Shown here: one piece after another, positions 28,973 to 36,185 of the stretch
Layout of the letters: every line of letters starts with the position of its first letter
Position numbering within the stretch: position 1 is the first letter of the stretch
IMG/VR virus record: IMGVR_UViG_3300013006_001265
Span: 1 to 36,209 of that record
DNA length: 36,209 nt
Source of the DNA: a virus
Strand: one strand, 5' to 3'
Notes under the pieces: generated by a model
Databases searched by the model: none
What the model was told of the DNA's origin: nothing
The model's input: only the letters and a program-made list of their open reading frames with translations
Translations under genes and position numbers: made by a program

Positions 28973-29206
28973 TTATTCCTCATCTTCATAGCTGTCCTCA
29001 TCATCCTCAATTTCTTCACCATCAATGACATAATCAATGGCATTATCAAGATATGGGTCAACTCCTCTAAGGCTGTCGAGTACACTTTCTTTGATACCAT
29101 AATCCATTAATGTGTTTACAAAATCTGCTGCAACATCTTTTCGATGTTTCTCAGGAATATGTTCTAGCACCAATGTCCAAATATCTGCAATTAAATCTTC
29201 TTTCAT
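28973..29206 (-). CDS. small acidic protein between UvsY-like and UvsX
   Basis: 77 aa. A helical start (DLIADIWTLVLEHIPEKHRKDVAADFVNTLMDYGI) and a very acidic tail (EEIEDDEDSYEDEE). Its ATG overlaps the end of UvsX (TGAATG). Not recognised. By position it belongs to the recombination operon; its acidic tail resembles the C-terminal acidic tail of gp32-type proteins and could bind the same partners, which is inference. Confidence 0.6.
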   Translation of the reverse strand: MKEDLIADIWTLVLEHIPEKHRKDVAADFVNTLMDYGIKESVLDSLRGVDPYLDNAIDYVIDGEEIEDDEDSYEDEE

Positions 29207-30282
29207 TCAGTGGCCTCCAAGTCTGGTTCAACTACATTAGTTATCTCAGAAGTAGAAATTTCACCGTGTTTAGAAATGTCTGCCATTGCAATGTCTAGTC
29301 CGTCTTTCTCATTACGTTCCCAGGCCTTGCGGAACTGTTTGATAATCTCACCGTCCTTAGTAGTGTACACAAGACTGTTACCTTCTTTCTTAAGTAATCC
29401 TTTAGCTTCGAACAAATCAACCAATCCACTGTATGGACTCATGCCTGTTTCATAAGGAATCTCAACCTGTACACTTTCAAACGGTTTAGCATAACGAGTT
29501 TTCATGATCTTACAGGCTGCACGAATACCTTGTACAGTTGTAGTCTTATTGCCATCTGCATCAAGTTTCAACTTTAATTTACGCATAGCAACTACGATAG
29601 AGCTAGCATAGATAAAGCCTTGGCCGCCACTAATCTTGTCATCGGGATCAAACATATCCTGTGATGCATATGTGTGGTTAGTTGCTACTAAACCAATGTT
29701 CAAGCTACCAAACATATTAACACAGTTACGTACAAGTGCTGTAAGTGCTTTAGGCTTACGACCCATGTCACCTTTCAAATCGCCTGCCTGGAACTGATTA
29801 ACGTCTGTCGGTGTTAGTAACATACCTAACGAATCAATAACAAAAAGAATCTTAGGACGATCTTCTTCGCTCATTGTTTTATATTCTGCCACAAATTCCG
29901 TAATAGTTTTTGCTACATCGTCAATCATGGCCATATTAAGTTTTAACAACTTATCTGGACTTGTATCTACACCAAGAGCGTGTAACCATTTTTCGTCAAG
30001 TGCATTTTCTGTATCGATCAAGATAGGATAAATGCCAGCTTTTTGTGCGTTTGCCACAAGATTACCCGAACAGATAAATGATTTACCTGCACCACTTTCA
30101 CCTGCAAACACAGTAACTTTACCTAGTGGAATACCGCGATCAAAATATCCGCTGATAAGATAGTTCAGTGCGTAGTTGTTTGTGCTAACCCAATCAGTTG
30201 GGTCGTTGAAGCCAATACTTAAACCGTCAATAGATTTAGTAATTGACTTTCTAAATTTAGAAATATCAAATGCTTTTGTCAT
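29203..30282 (-). CDS. uvsX: UvsX RecA-like recombinase
   Basis: 359 aa from the ATG at 30282 (MTKAFDIS). The frame extends to 30327, but that part would be read through a perfect hairpin between gp32 and this gene, so I reject it. Walker A is GESGAGKS (about 60-67), Walker B FVIDSLGML (about 139-147), then the DNA-binding loop region near MGRKPKALTAL and KISGGQGFIYASSI. Length fits T4 UvsX (391 aa). It forms the filament for strand exchange and recombination-dependent replication. Confidence 0.93.
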   Translation of the reverse strand: MTKAFDISKFRKSITKSIDGLSIGFNDPTDWVSTNNYALNYLISGYFDRGIPLGKVTVFAGESGAGKSFICSGNLVANAQKAGIYPILIDTENALDEKWLHALGVDTSPDKLLKLNMAMIDDVAKTITEFVAEYKTMSEEDRPKILFVIDSLGMLLTPTDVNQFQAGDLKGDMGRKPKALTALVRNCVNMFGSLNIGLVATNHTYASQDMFDPDDKISGGQGFIYASSIVVAMRKLKLKLDADGNKTTTVQGIRAACKIMKTRYAKPFESVQVEIPYETGMSPYSGLVDLFEAKGLLKKEGNSLVYTTKDGEIIKQFRKAWERNEKDGLDIAMADISKHGEISTSEITNVVEPDLEATE

Positions 30283-30304
30283 ATTATTTTTGCCCTGTTG
30301 CGAA

Positions 30305-30332
30305 ATAGAGTGTGAGTTGCCCCACACTCTAT
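30305..30332 (-). terminator. perfect 10-bp hairpin between gp32 and uvsX
   Basis: Arms ATAGAGTGTG (30305-30314) and CACACTCTAT (30323-30332), 8-nt loop. On the minus strand it is followed by TTTCGC only, so termination should be partial. It could set the gp32:UvsX ratio or protect the gp32 mRNA end. Confidence 0.55.
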
Positions 30333-30343
30333 GTTTAGTCTAA

Positions 30344-31333
30344 TTACTTTTGACGATTGCGAATCATGGCAAGGATGTCTTGCGCACGACTTGCACTTTC
30401 ACCAGCAGGTGCTGCCGGTGCCGACTTGACTGCCGGAGTAGCAGGTTCTTCCCAAGGAGCATCTTCTTCGACCGCTGCCACTGGAGCGGCTACTGCGGCA
30501 CGTGGTGCGGCGGATTTATTAGGATCACCTGTAGCTTGACCCATCCCTGCTGGTTTGAAGTATTGACCCCAACGATCCATATCATATGCTTCACCGTCAA
30601 CTGACGCTTCGAACATTTCTTTCATTACCTTAAGTTCTACATCAGTAGGTTTCTTAGGTAGAAAATCGCTTAGATTGTGTAATCCAAACTGTTCGATTGC
30701 TGCCTTGTCGGCATCGGAGATAGCACGTTCACGACGGCTCCACTTTGATGTAGAGTAATCAGCAAAGCCACCTTTTGATGTCTTAGCAATGCGGAAGTCG
30801 ACGCCACGCATATAGTCTGTTGGCAATTCTTCCAGTTCTGGATCCATCAATGCCGAACGAATGATTTGATAGATTTGAGGGCCAATAATGAATCGACGGA
30901 TTGGATTCTCCGGTGTCTTATCTTCCTTAATAGGATCTTCAACAACAAAGCCTTGAAAAATGTATGAACGCTTTTTCCAGTATTTTCGACCCATTTCTTC
31001 TAGAGCCTTGTCTTTAAACCAGCCACGAACTTCTGTAAGAATCGGACAGGCTGTCCCGTCATTGTACATTTCTACACAAGGAACCTGTACCTGTACCGCT
31101 CGTGAATCTGTTTCACCTTTGACACCGGCGAATGGCAATTTGATCATTGCACGTTCTACCCAGAAAAATGTATTGGCAGAGTTGCCATCTGGTAGTAAGC
31201 GAATTACTGCTTCCTTACCTTCCTGCATATTCCAATGTGGGTAAATTGCGTTGTCTCCACCGCCTGTGGATTGTCCTGTGGATTTTGATTGTGCTTCTTG
31301 AAGTTTCGCACGAATTTCTGCTAATGTTGCCAT
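30344..31333 (-). CDS. 32: single-stranded DNA-binding protein gp32
   Basis: 329 aa. N-terminal basic, Ala/Lys/Ser-rich cooperative domain (MATLAEIRAKLQEAQSK), OB-fold core with WKKRSYIFQGFVV (about 119-131) and RFIIGPQIYQII, and a C-terminal low-complexity Ala/Pro/Glu tail (EEDAPWEEP) ending in a basic-amphipathic ARAQDILAMIRNRQK-like helix. The zinc loop is reduced: VPCVEMYNDGTACPI keeps two Cys, fewer ligands than T4. It coats ssDNA and coordinates gp41/61 and UvsX. It has a strong sigma70 promoter, a leader of about 50 nt and AGGAGG 7 nt before the ATG. Confidence 0.93.
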   Translation of the reverse strand: MATLAEIRAKLQEAQSKSTGQSTGGGDNAIYPHWNMQEGKEAVIRLLPDGNSANTFFWVERAMIKLPFAGVKGETDSRAVQVQVPCVEMYNDGTACPILTEVRGWFKDKALEEMGRKYWKKRSYIFQGFVVEDPIKEDKTPENPIRRFIIGPQIYQIIRSALMDPELEELPTDYMRGVDFRIAKTSKGGFADYSTSKWSRRERAISDADKAAIEQFGLHNLSDFLPKKPTDVELKVMKEMFEASVDGEAYDMDRWGQYFKPAGMGQATGDPNKSAAPRAAVAAPVAAVEEDAPWEEPATPAVKSAPAAPAGESASRAQDILAMIRNRQK

Positions 31334-31389
31334 TTTAAATGCCTCCTATGTTATGCCTAAAATGTTTATATGCCTTATGCACATATGTT

Positions 31390-31418
31390 ATTATGCGCTT
31401 TTTATTTAGCAAGGTCAA
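31390..31418 (-). promoter_or_regulatory. sigma70 promoter of gp32 with overlapping palindrome
   Basis: On the minus strand: -35 TTGACC (31418-31413), 17 nt, -10 CATAAT (31395-31390). A perfect inverted repeat TCAAT-AATC-ATTGA (31428-31415) overlaps the -35, a typical operator position. The spacer contains GCTAAATA. The leader ends in AGGAGG before the gp32 ATG. Confidence 0.7.
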
Positions 31419-31466
31419 TGATTATTGATAATTTTTTGTTTAGTATTTTACCAAACATATCTATGG

Positions 31467-31784
31467 TTATGAACTGACGGTTGATCTAGTTTGAGTCAAT
31501 TCTTTTTTCAAAGACTCATAATCTTCCAACACAGATAATGTAGGTAAATTTGCTCCGCGATATGCAGGAGACACAGTCTGCCATTCTTGTTCTTGCACAC
31601 CGGAAACAATCATTGCATGATACTCGTGTCCATCACTGGTATGTAATTTTACACGCTGGAAGCCATGAACTGTCTGTGCTGCCTTGAGCATGGCATTGGC
31701 CAATGCTCGTAGAGCGGCAGGATCTGCTACTATCACGAGATCTTCTTGTGGTTCAGCGTGGGGATATATGTGTAGTCTAGCCAT
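31467..31784 (-). CDS. hypothetical protein (105 aa)
   Basis: Soluble; ARLHIYPHAEPQEDLVIVADPAALRALANAMLKAAQ forms a strand and a helix, followed by VKLHTSDGHEYHAMIVSG strands and an LEDYESLKKELTQTRS tail. Not assigned to a family. Its ATG overlaps the stop of the 557-aa polymerase gene (31784), so the two are co-translated and may work together. It is followed by an untranslated stretch with a TGTTTGGTA-AAA-TACTAAACA hairpin (31457-31437) and then the gp32 promoter. Confidence 0.65.
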   Translation of the reverse strand: MARLHIYPHAEPQEDLVIVADPAALRALANAMLKAAQTVHGFQRVKLHTSDGHEYHAMIVSGVQEQEWQTVSPAYRGANLPTLSVLEDYESLKKELTQTRSTVSS

Positions 31785-33457
31785 TATGTAATGTGTTCAA
31801 TGTCTTTGATATCTAATCTCTTACTCTTATATACTTTAACACACTCACTGCGGTTTGTATAGTCCAATTTACCTTTACCCCACAAGATTGGTTGATCGTG
31901 GAAACTGATAGCATGATTCAGCATGACATCCAAATAGCGACCATTGCCGGTGCCTATGGTTGCAAAGGTCATGTAATTTTTTGGACCACTCTTGAATACT
32001 CTATAGTTGGCGACTAACCCTAAGAATTCAACTTCGCCCGGACGTCTTATTTCTTGACAGGCTGGAATGAATCGTTCGCTGCTCCAACGTCCGGTGCGAA
32101 CTAATTCACTGCACTCGTCGCCTTCACCAAAACTATTCACAGCACCAGCTAATTTGGCCTCTTGCCAATAGACCCAACGGCTGTAGCTGCCTTGGCAGTG
32201 TTTTAGTACTGCTGCCCAAAATGCCTTGGGATTATGTGCTTTTTGGTAGGCCAAGGCCCAGATCAATCTGCCCAAGTTGGTAGCATGGGCACGGCATAGA
32301 CCAAAATGACTTAGTTCTCTAAGTGCAGTTAACACACTGTCTCTCTCAGGATGATCACCAATCAACTGCATGAACTCAAAAATCTTTTCCTCATTTTTTT
32401 TAGCAAATGCGCGGCGCCACATGTCTGCTGTATACATGTCACATTTTAAAATATCTGCTATCAGTGTAATAGCATCGTCCTCAAACACAATGGTGTCGTC
32501 GAAGTTGTCTTTGCTCCAGTCCTGAAATGCACTGGCCTTGCGTCGACCCATGGTGGCTACTGGTCTAATCAATGCAGTGGCCAGTGTGCAGTCACTACGA
32601 CTTTTTACTCGCAGTGCTCGAAACAATCGTTTCATGGCTGGCGATTCTCCTTGAGTCACACCCAGCACATTGCCTTGCTCTAGTATTCGACTGGTGGCTT
32701 CATCGTATTCAGGATAGTCCATTAACGGTCGTTGATCTATTTCCCACAGTTGGCTGAGACCCCTATTGGCCAATATGTCAATCTTGAAATGCTCAAGATC
32801 TTCACACTCATTTTTGTCCAGCAAGATTTGATTGGTCTGATTGATCAAGCTCTTGGGCACTGTTCGATCAAAGATAATGATGCCGCCGCAGTGCTTGCTG
32901 ATACAGCGTTTCTTGCCCATCAACTTGGCCGTTATTCTTTCTGCTTCAGTAACTTCGTGTTCTGGTAATACATCTTCAAATTTAAAATTGCGTTTAAGTA
33001 CACCCTTGGCGCCCATACGCTTGGCAGCTTCGCGTCTAGCTGACTTTTCTTTATACATGATATAGTTAGACACTCGCGCACTTTGGCCTGGCCAGCGTTT
33101 GAATATCCTATTCATTACTGTTTCTTGTTGCCAATGCGGAAAATCTAAATCGATGTCCGGCAAGTCATCGCGTTTGGGATTCATAAATCTAGCAATAGGT
33201 ATGCCTTCTGCTACCGGATCTAAATCACTGATGCCCATCAGCCAACATACGAGACTAGAACCTGCTGACCCTCTGGTGATGTGTGGTATGTCTGTTGTGA
33301 GATCCAGTATTTCGCGCACTCTTAAAAAATGTTTGCTGAAATTTTGATCTCTAATTAATTCTAATTCTTCTGCTAGTCTATCGGTGTATCTAACATCTTC
33401 TGGTATCGTGCGCCTAAATTGTGTTATGAGCTGTTCTAAGTCTTTGTATCTATCCAT
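31784..33457 (-). CDS. PHP-less DnaE-like family C DNA polymerase (557 aa)
   Basis: The motif order follows the DNA polymerase III alpha core: HITRGSAGSSLVCWLMGISDLDP (about 59-81, cf. GRGSGAGSLVAYALGITDLDP), PDIDLDFPH (about 100-108, two catalytic Asp), CGGIIIF (HAAG region), HFKIDIL (third catalytic Asp), SPAMKRLFRALRV...ALIRPV, YTADMWRRAFAKKNEEKI (fingers RRA-x-x-KK), LCRAHATNLGRLIWALAYQK and a C-terminal OB-like segment (VEFLGLVANYRVF). PHP exonuclease, beta-clamp and tau-binding parts are absent; length is half of DnaE. All three catalytic Asp are kept, so it may polymerise DNA. TATAAATA box and AAAGGT upstream. Confidence 0.83.
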   Translation of the reverse strand: MDRYKDLEQLITQFRRTIPEDVRYTDRLAEELELIRDQNFSKHFLRVREILDLTTDIPHITRGSAGSSLVCWLMGISDLDPVAEGIPIARFMNPKRDDLPDIDLDFPHWQQETVMNRIFKRWPGQSARVSNYIMYKEKSARREAAKRMGAKGVLKRNFKFEDVLPEHEVTEAERITAKLMGKKRCISKHCGGIIIFDRTVPKSLINQTNQILLDKNECEDLEHFKIDILANRGLSQLWEIDQRPLMDYPEYDEATSRILEQGNVLGVTQGESPAMKRLFRALRVKSRSDCTLATALIRPVATMGRRKASAFQDWSKDNFDDTIVFEDDAITLIADILKCDMYTADMWRRAFAKKNEEKIFEFMQLIGDHPERDSVLTALRELSHFGLCRAHATNLGRLIWALAYQKAHNPKAFWAAVLKHCQGSYSRWVYWQEAKLAGAVNSFGEGDECSELVRTGRWSSERFIPACQEIRRPGEVEFLGLVANYRVFKSGPKNYMTFATIGTGNGRYLDVMLNHAISFHDQPILWGKGKLDYTNRSECVKVYKSKRLDIKDIEHIT

Positions 33458-33484
33458 TATGTACCTTTATGTGCCTAAGGTAGA

Positions 33485-33492
33485 TATTTATA
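33485..33492 (-). promoter_or_regulatory. late promoter box TATAAATA before the 557-aa polymerase
   Basis: Perfect T4 late core on the minus strand, 27 nt before the 33457 ATG, with AAAGGT 7 nt before the ATG. A conventional late leader of about 20 nt. Confidence 0.6.
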
Positions 33493-33528
33493 ATCAACTT
33501 GGATTGGATAATATTTTATTTTGCCAAT

Positions 33529-33557
33529 AAAAAAGCCCAGGGCTTAACCGTGGGCTT
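33529..33557 (-). terminator. intrinsic terminator at end of the start-less ORF
   Basis: Arms AAGCCCA (33533-33539) and TGGGCTT (33551-33557), loop 11 nt, followed on the minus strand by TTTTTTATT. The stop codon of the ORF (33544-33546) lies in the loop; an inner GGGCTT offers an alternative pairing. It separates this group from the polymerase gene. Confidence 0.65.
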
Positions 33558-33720
33558 CTCTATATTTGGCCAATGCCATTCGTCTAGCTAGCCATAAACG
33601 AAACTTTACATAGTCTGATAGGTCATCTTCAACTAACTTACCAAACTCTTGACTTCTTCGATTACGGCCATAAGTGGCCTCATCTTCAATAATGAGGTCA
33701 CTATGTTCTAAATCAAATTT
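33544..33720 (-). pseudogene. 58-aa frame without a usable start codon
   Basis: The frame KFDLEHSDLIIEDEATYG...SQEFGKLVEDDLSDYVKFRLWLARRMALAKYREAHG looks like a genuine, charged helical protein, yet it has no ATG, GTG or TTG in the real-looking part. Upstream the same frame runs through the low-complexity gene at 33719 as an off-frame Gln/Leu-rich shadow. The neighbouring gene stops (TAA 33721-33719) exactly where this begins, in the +1 frame. It may be a 5'-truncated gene, a +1 frameshift product or an artefact. Confidence 0.5.
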
Positions 33721-33964
33721 ACTTTGCTGGAGCAGCGACTGGCTTTGCGTCTGCTTTAGGTGCGTCTTTCTTAGCACTGTCACTTTTTGCAGGCTTCTTT
33801 TCGTCCTTCTTAACTTCAGCCTTAGCAGGTGCTGGAGCACTTGCTGTTGCAGCTGGTGCTGTTGCAACCGGTGTTGCTGGCTTGACTTCTTCTTTCTTAG
33901 CAGGTGCTTGTGCGAATGTTGATACTGCGAACACTGTTGCGAGGATTGCGATTGCTGATTTCAT
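33719..33964 (-). CDS. secreted Ala/Lys/Pro-rich small protein (81 aa)
   Basis: The N-terminal 19 residues (MKSAIAILATVFAVSTFAQA) form a Sec signal peptide with an AQA cleavage site; the remaining 62 residues are low complexity (Ala, Lys, Pro, Val) and strongly basic. Such proteins are common in proteobacterial chromosomes, where they are exported, and unusual in T4-like phages. Shine-Dalgarno AAAAGGAAA upstream. Base use looks richer in G/C than in the glycan genes. It probably acts in the periplasm or at the surface; no family function known. Confidence 0.7.
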   Translation of the reverse strand: MKSAIAILATVFAVSTFAQAPAKKEEVKPATPVATAPAATASAPAPAKAEVKKDEKKPAKSDSAKKDAPKADAKPVAAPAK

Positions 33965-34060
33965 TTTAAAGTTTCCTTTTGGTTAAGTAGGAATTTCTAC
34001 CCCTACATATATATAACGCGGTAGCCAATGAACCCGTTGACAATCAATTTAGCCAAAATA

Positions 34061-34080
34061 AAAGCACCCAAAGGTGCTTT
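34061..34080 (-). terminator. bidirectional terminator hairpin
   Basis: Stem AAAGCACC (34061-34068) and GGTGCTTT (34073-34080), loop CAAA. Followed by TTTATTTT on the minus strand and by TATTAATTTT on the plus. It ends the LamG-type gene transcript (stop at 34099). Confidence 0.85.
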
Positions 34081-34098
34081 TATTAATTTTGACAAATA

Positions 34099-35055
34099 TT
34101 ACTTGCCTTTGTATGCGGCCTTAGTAGCATCATAATACTGTTTGATTTCAGCAGGTGTCAACACTCTGTTGTAAACTGTAACAGTACCAATTGAACCATT
34201 CAATCCCATGAAGTACTGTGTGTACTGTGGATCTTGTAGGTTTGGAACTGGGCAATACTGTCCAATCTGGAAGAAGTTTGAAATAGTATTGATCCCCAAG
34301 TTTGGTGTGAAGGTCTGTGTAACTGCGCCATCATCGATATAGATACTGGTTGTACCTCTACCTGGTGTTGTTGGAGTAACAGTTGCAGTCATCAAAATCC
34401 ACTGACTTGGATAAGCAGTTGTCATTACTTGTGGATTGTTGTGCGCCGCATCTGCTGGTGGAACAGCCTGTGCCGCAGTTGTGTTGTTTGCGGCCACTTC
34501 ACGACCTGTATAGATCAATGGCTTGCAATCATATGTGCTACCTAGAGCAAATTGATATCCAACTTCATCACGACCAAATGCCACAGCATACTGATAACGT
34601 TTCTGACCACTGTTGATATTGGTGTAGGCAAACGGATTGAACTTGACCCAAGTCAAGAAAGTACGAGCCTTATTAGCGGTAATTTGAGCACCTAAACTTC
34701 TTGTACCTGGATCAGTTGCGGCAAATTGTGCAGGAGTTAATCCCGGAATATCAGTTACGGCTGCATTTGGATTAAAACTTAATCCTTGGTTAGCTGTCTT
34801 GCTACCTGTAAAGTTCCAAGCCTTAGTGGCCGCATCATAAGTCGGTGCACCAGAGTGCTGACTTTGTACAGCATTATATCCATGTCCTGTTTGGTCATTA
34901 GCATTGCCTTTTGAACCATCAATGTGTACAAATGCGCCAACAGGAATTTCTACCACTGGAATTTTGCAGTAATCGCTGAGTATTGTGCCAACGGCACAAA
35001 GTTTAGCCTTGATATCATCTATCTGTGCTTGTAAATTTTCTATTTCTGACGCCAT
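34099..35055 (-). CDS. LamG/concanavalin-like virion protein (318 aa)
   Basis: Residues 1-30 form a coiled coil (MASEIENLQAQIDDIKAKL), likely the trimerisation or attachment end. The rest is a jelly-roll of the LamG (Laminin_G_3) type: NANDQTGHGYNAV, FTGSKTANQGLSF, FLTWVKFNP, the long polar central strands, SIYIDDGAV, and the family ending GSIGTVTVYNRVLTPAEIKQYYDATKAAY. It is a probable structural or fibre protein that binds carbohydrate. TGTAAATA box at 35095-35102 and AAAGGAGCG 8 nt before the ATG suit late expression. Terminator after it. Confidence 0.75.
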   Translation of the reverse strand: MASEIENLQAQIDDIKAKLCAVGTILSDYCKIPVVEIPVGAFVHIDGSKGNANDQTGHGYNAVQSQHSGAPTYDAATKAWNFTGSKTANQGLSFNPNAAVTDIPGLTPAQFAATDPGTRSLGAQITANKARTFLTWVKFNPFAYTNINSGQKRYQYAVAFGRDEVGYQFALGSTYDCKPLIYTGREVAANNTTAAQAVPPADAAHNNPQVMTTAYPSQWILMTATVTPTTPGRGTTSIYIDDGAVTQTFTPNLGINTISNFFQIGQYCPVPNLQDPQYTQYFMGLNGSIGTVTVYNRVLTPAEIKQYYDATKAAYKGK

Positions 35056-35094
35056 TGGACGCTCCTTTAAAATATATGTAGACCCTCTACGATA

Positions 35095-35102
35095 TATTTA
35101 CA
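35095..35102 (-). promoter_or_regulatory. late-type promoter box TGTAAATA
   Basis: Six of eight matches on the minus strand, 39 nt before the LamG-type gene's ATG. It gives a leader of about 33 nt with a strong Shine-Dalgarno. Confidence 0.45.
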
Positions 35103-35141
35103 TAAAATAGCATTACATTATTATTAAAAGGTCAAAAGAAA

Positions 35142-35157
35142 GGGCACCTAAGTGCCC
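35142..35157 (-). terminator. terminator hairpin after the 335-aa gene
   Basis: GGGCAC (35142-35147), CTAA loop, GTGCCC (35152-35157); the minus strand continues TTTCTTTTG. It lies 21 nt after the stop at 35178. Confidence 0.75.
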
Positions 35158-35177
35158 AATCTAGTCGATACTAAATT

Positions 35178-36185
35178 TTAATAGCCTGCAAGTTCTCTAA
35201 TACGAGCAAGTTCTGCAATCTGCGGATCTTGCTGTTGTGGAGCCATTCTTTCTACCATTTTGCGAGCAACCATTTCTGCCTGTTCACCAAACTTCTTGCC
35301 TACCATAATAGCAACGCCTTCTGGGCCTTTAGGGAATGTGCCTGATTCACGATCATAAAATGTATGAACAAATTCTGCTAACTCTTGAACATTCATTTTA
35401 GACTGCATGCCTCTTTGTGCTAATGCTCTAGCACTATCTTGACCTGTCCTGTTAGGATTGTTGGGCTTTTTAAAATTTGACTTTTCATCATCTGCATCCC
35501 ACGGAGGAGAACGATCATCATCATCTTTTTCACCTGGCTCATGGTCAGCTTCCCCCATACCTAGTTCTTGTTTTCTACGTGCTAGACCAGCGGAACTGGT
35601 TGGCGATTTTGTTTTCTCGTCATCCATATCCTTGGTGCTCATTTTCCAATCATCGTCACCTTTGGCTTTTCTCATAAAAGCAGGAACATCGCTTTTATTT
35701 GGACCATCGGATCCCTCTTGTGGTGCTTCTGGCGCTGTTATATCACCTCCTTGGTCAGTCGCCGGCGCTTCACCTTCCGGTGGAACAAAATCTCCAAAGT
35801 CTAGTTGTTCTAGAGTATCTGGTGCATTTTGTTCTAACCATTCTTTAACTAGACCTCTTGCATCTATTTCCGAATCTTGTTTTGATTGTTCTTTTATTGC
35901 CTGAAATAATTGTGAATCTTCAATTATACCCTTTAGGCTTTCGATGGCATTTGTACCATCTACTCCTGCTGGAAATGCTTGGCCTACTAGCTCTTGTAAT
36001 TCTTTTGTGGCTGCAGATTTTTCTTCTGGATCTTCGCTGGAAATAGCCGAAGCCTCGCCTAGTCCCATGGCCCAAGTTTCAAATCTAGCAAATGGATCGT
36101 TGTAATTTACACTAACCTCGTTTTCTACTACGTCTGGTTGTGTCATTTCGACTATGTCGTCATAGCCTATTTCGCTTTCTTTCAT
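35178..36185 (-). CDS. acidic low-complexity phage protein (335 aa)
   Basis: Strongly acidic and disordered over about residues 120-245 (Asp/Glu/Pro/Gly/Ser; KGDDDWK, EKDDDDRSP), with two helical ends. The C-terminal VQELAEFVHTFYDRE...VARKMVERMAPQQQD is helical and ends AELARIRELAGY. The last motif (ELxRIRELAG) is one I associate with T4-like marine phage proteins, but I cannot assign a function; a capsid-internal, scaffold-type or portal-related role is possible. It starts MKESEIGY; CTATATAGACTA precedes the ATG, the -35 region falling outside the window. Confidence 0.6.
   Translation of the reverse strand: MKESEIGYDDIVEMTQPDVVENEVSVNYNDPFARFETWAMGLGEASAISSEDPEEKSAATKELQELVGQAFPAGVDGTNAIESLKGIIEDSQLFQAIKEQSKQDSEIDARGLVKEWLEQNAPDTLEQLDFGDFVPPEGEAPATDQGGDITAPEAPQEGSDGPNKSDVPAFMRKAKGDDDWKMSTKDMDDEKTKSPTSSAGLARRKQELGMGEADHEPGEKDDDDRSPPWDADDEKSNFKKPNNPNRTGQDSARALAQRGMQSKMNVQELAEFVHTFYDRESGTFPKGPEGVAIMVGKKFGEQAEMVARKMVERMAPQQQDPQIAELARIRELAGY

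Noticed and set aside
31437-31457. TGTTTGGTA/TACTAAACA hairpin as the terminator of the 105-aa gene
   Set aside because: On the minus strand it is preceded, not followed, by T-runs in the right sense (A-rich after the stem), so intrinsic termination is unlikely.
33674-33922. 82-aa plus ORF rich in Cys/Trp/Ser opposite the secreted protein gene
   Set aside because: It is the antisense reading of the Ala/Lys/Pro repeats; low complexity explains the open frame.
35458-35904. 148-aa plus ORF opposite the acidic protein gene
   Set aside because: Antisense reading of Asp/Glu/Ser/Pro-rich codons; no start signals.
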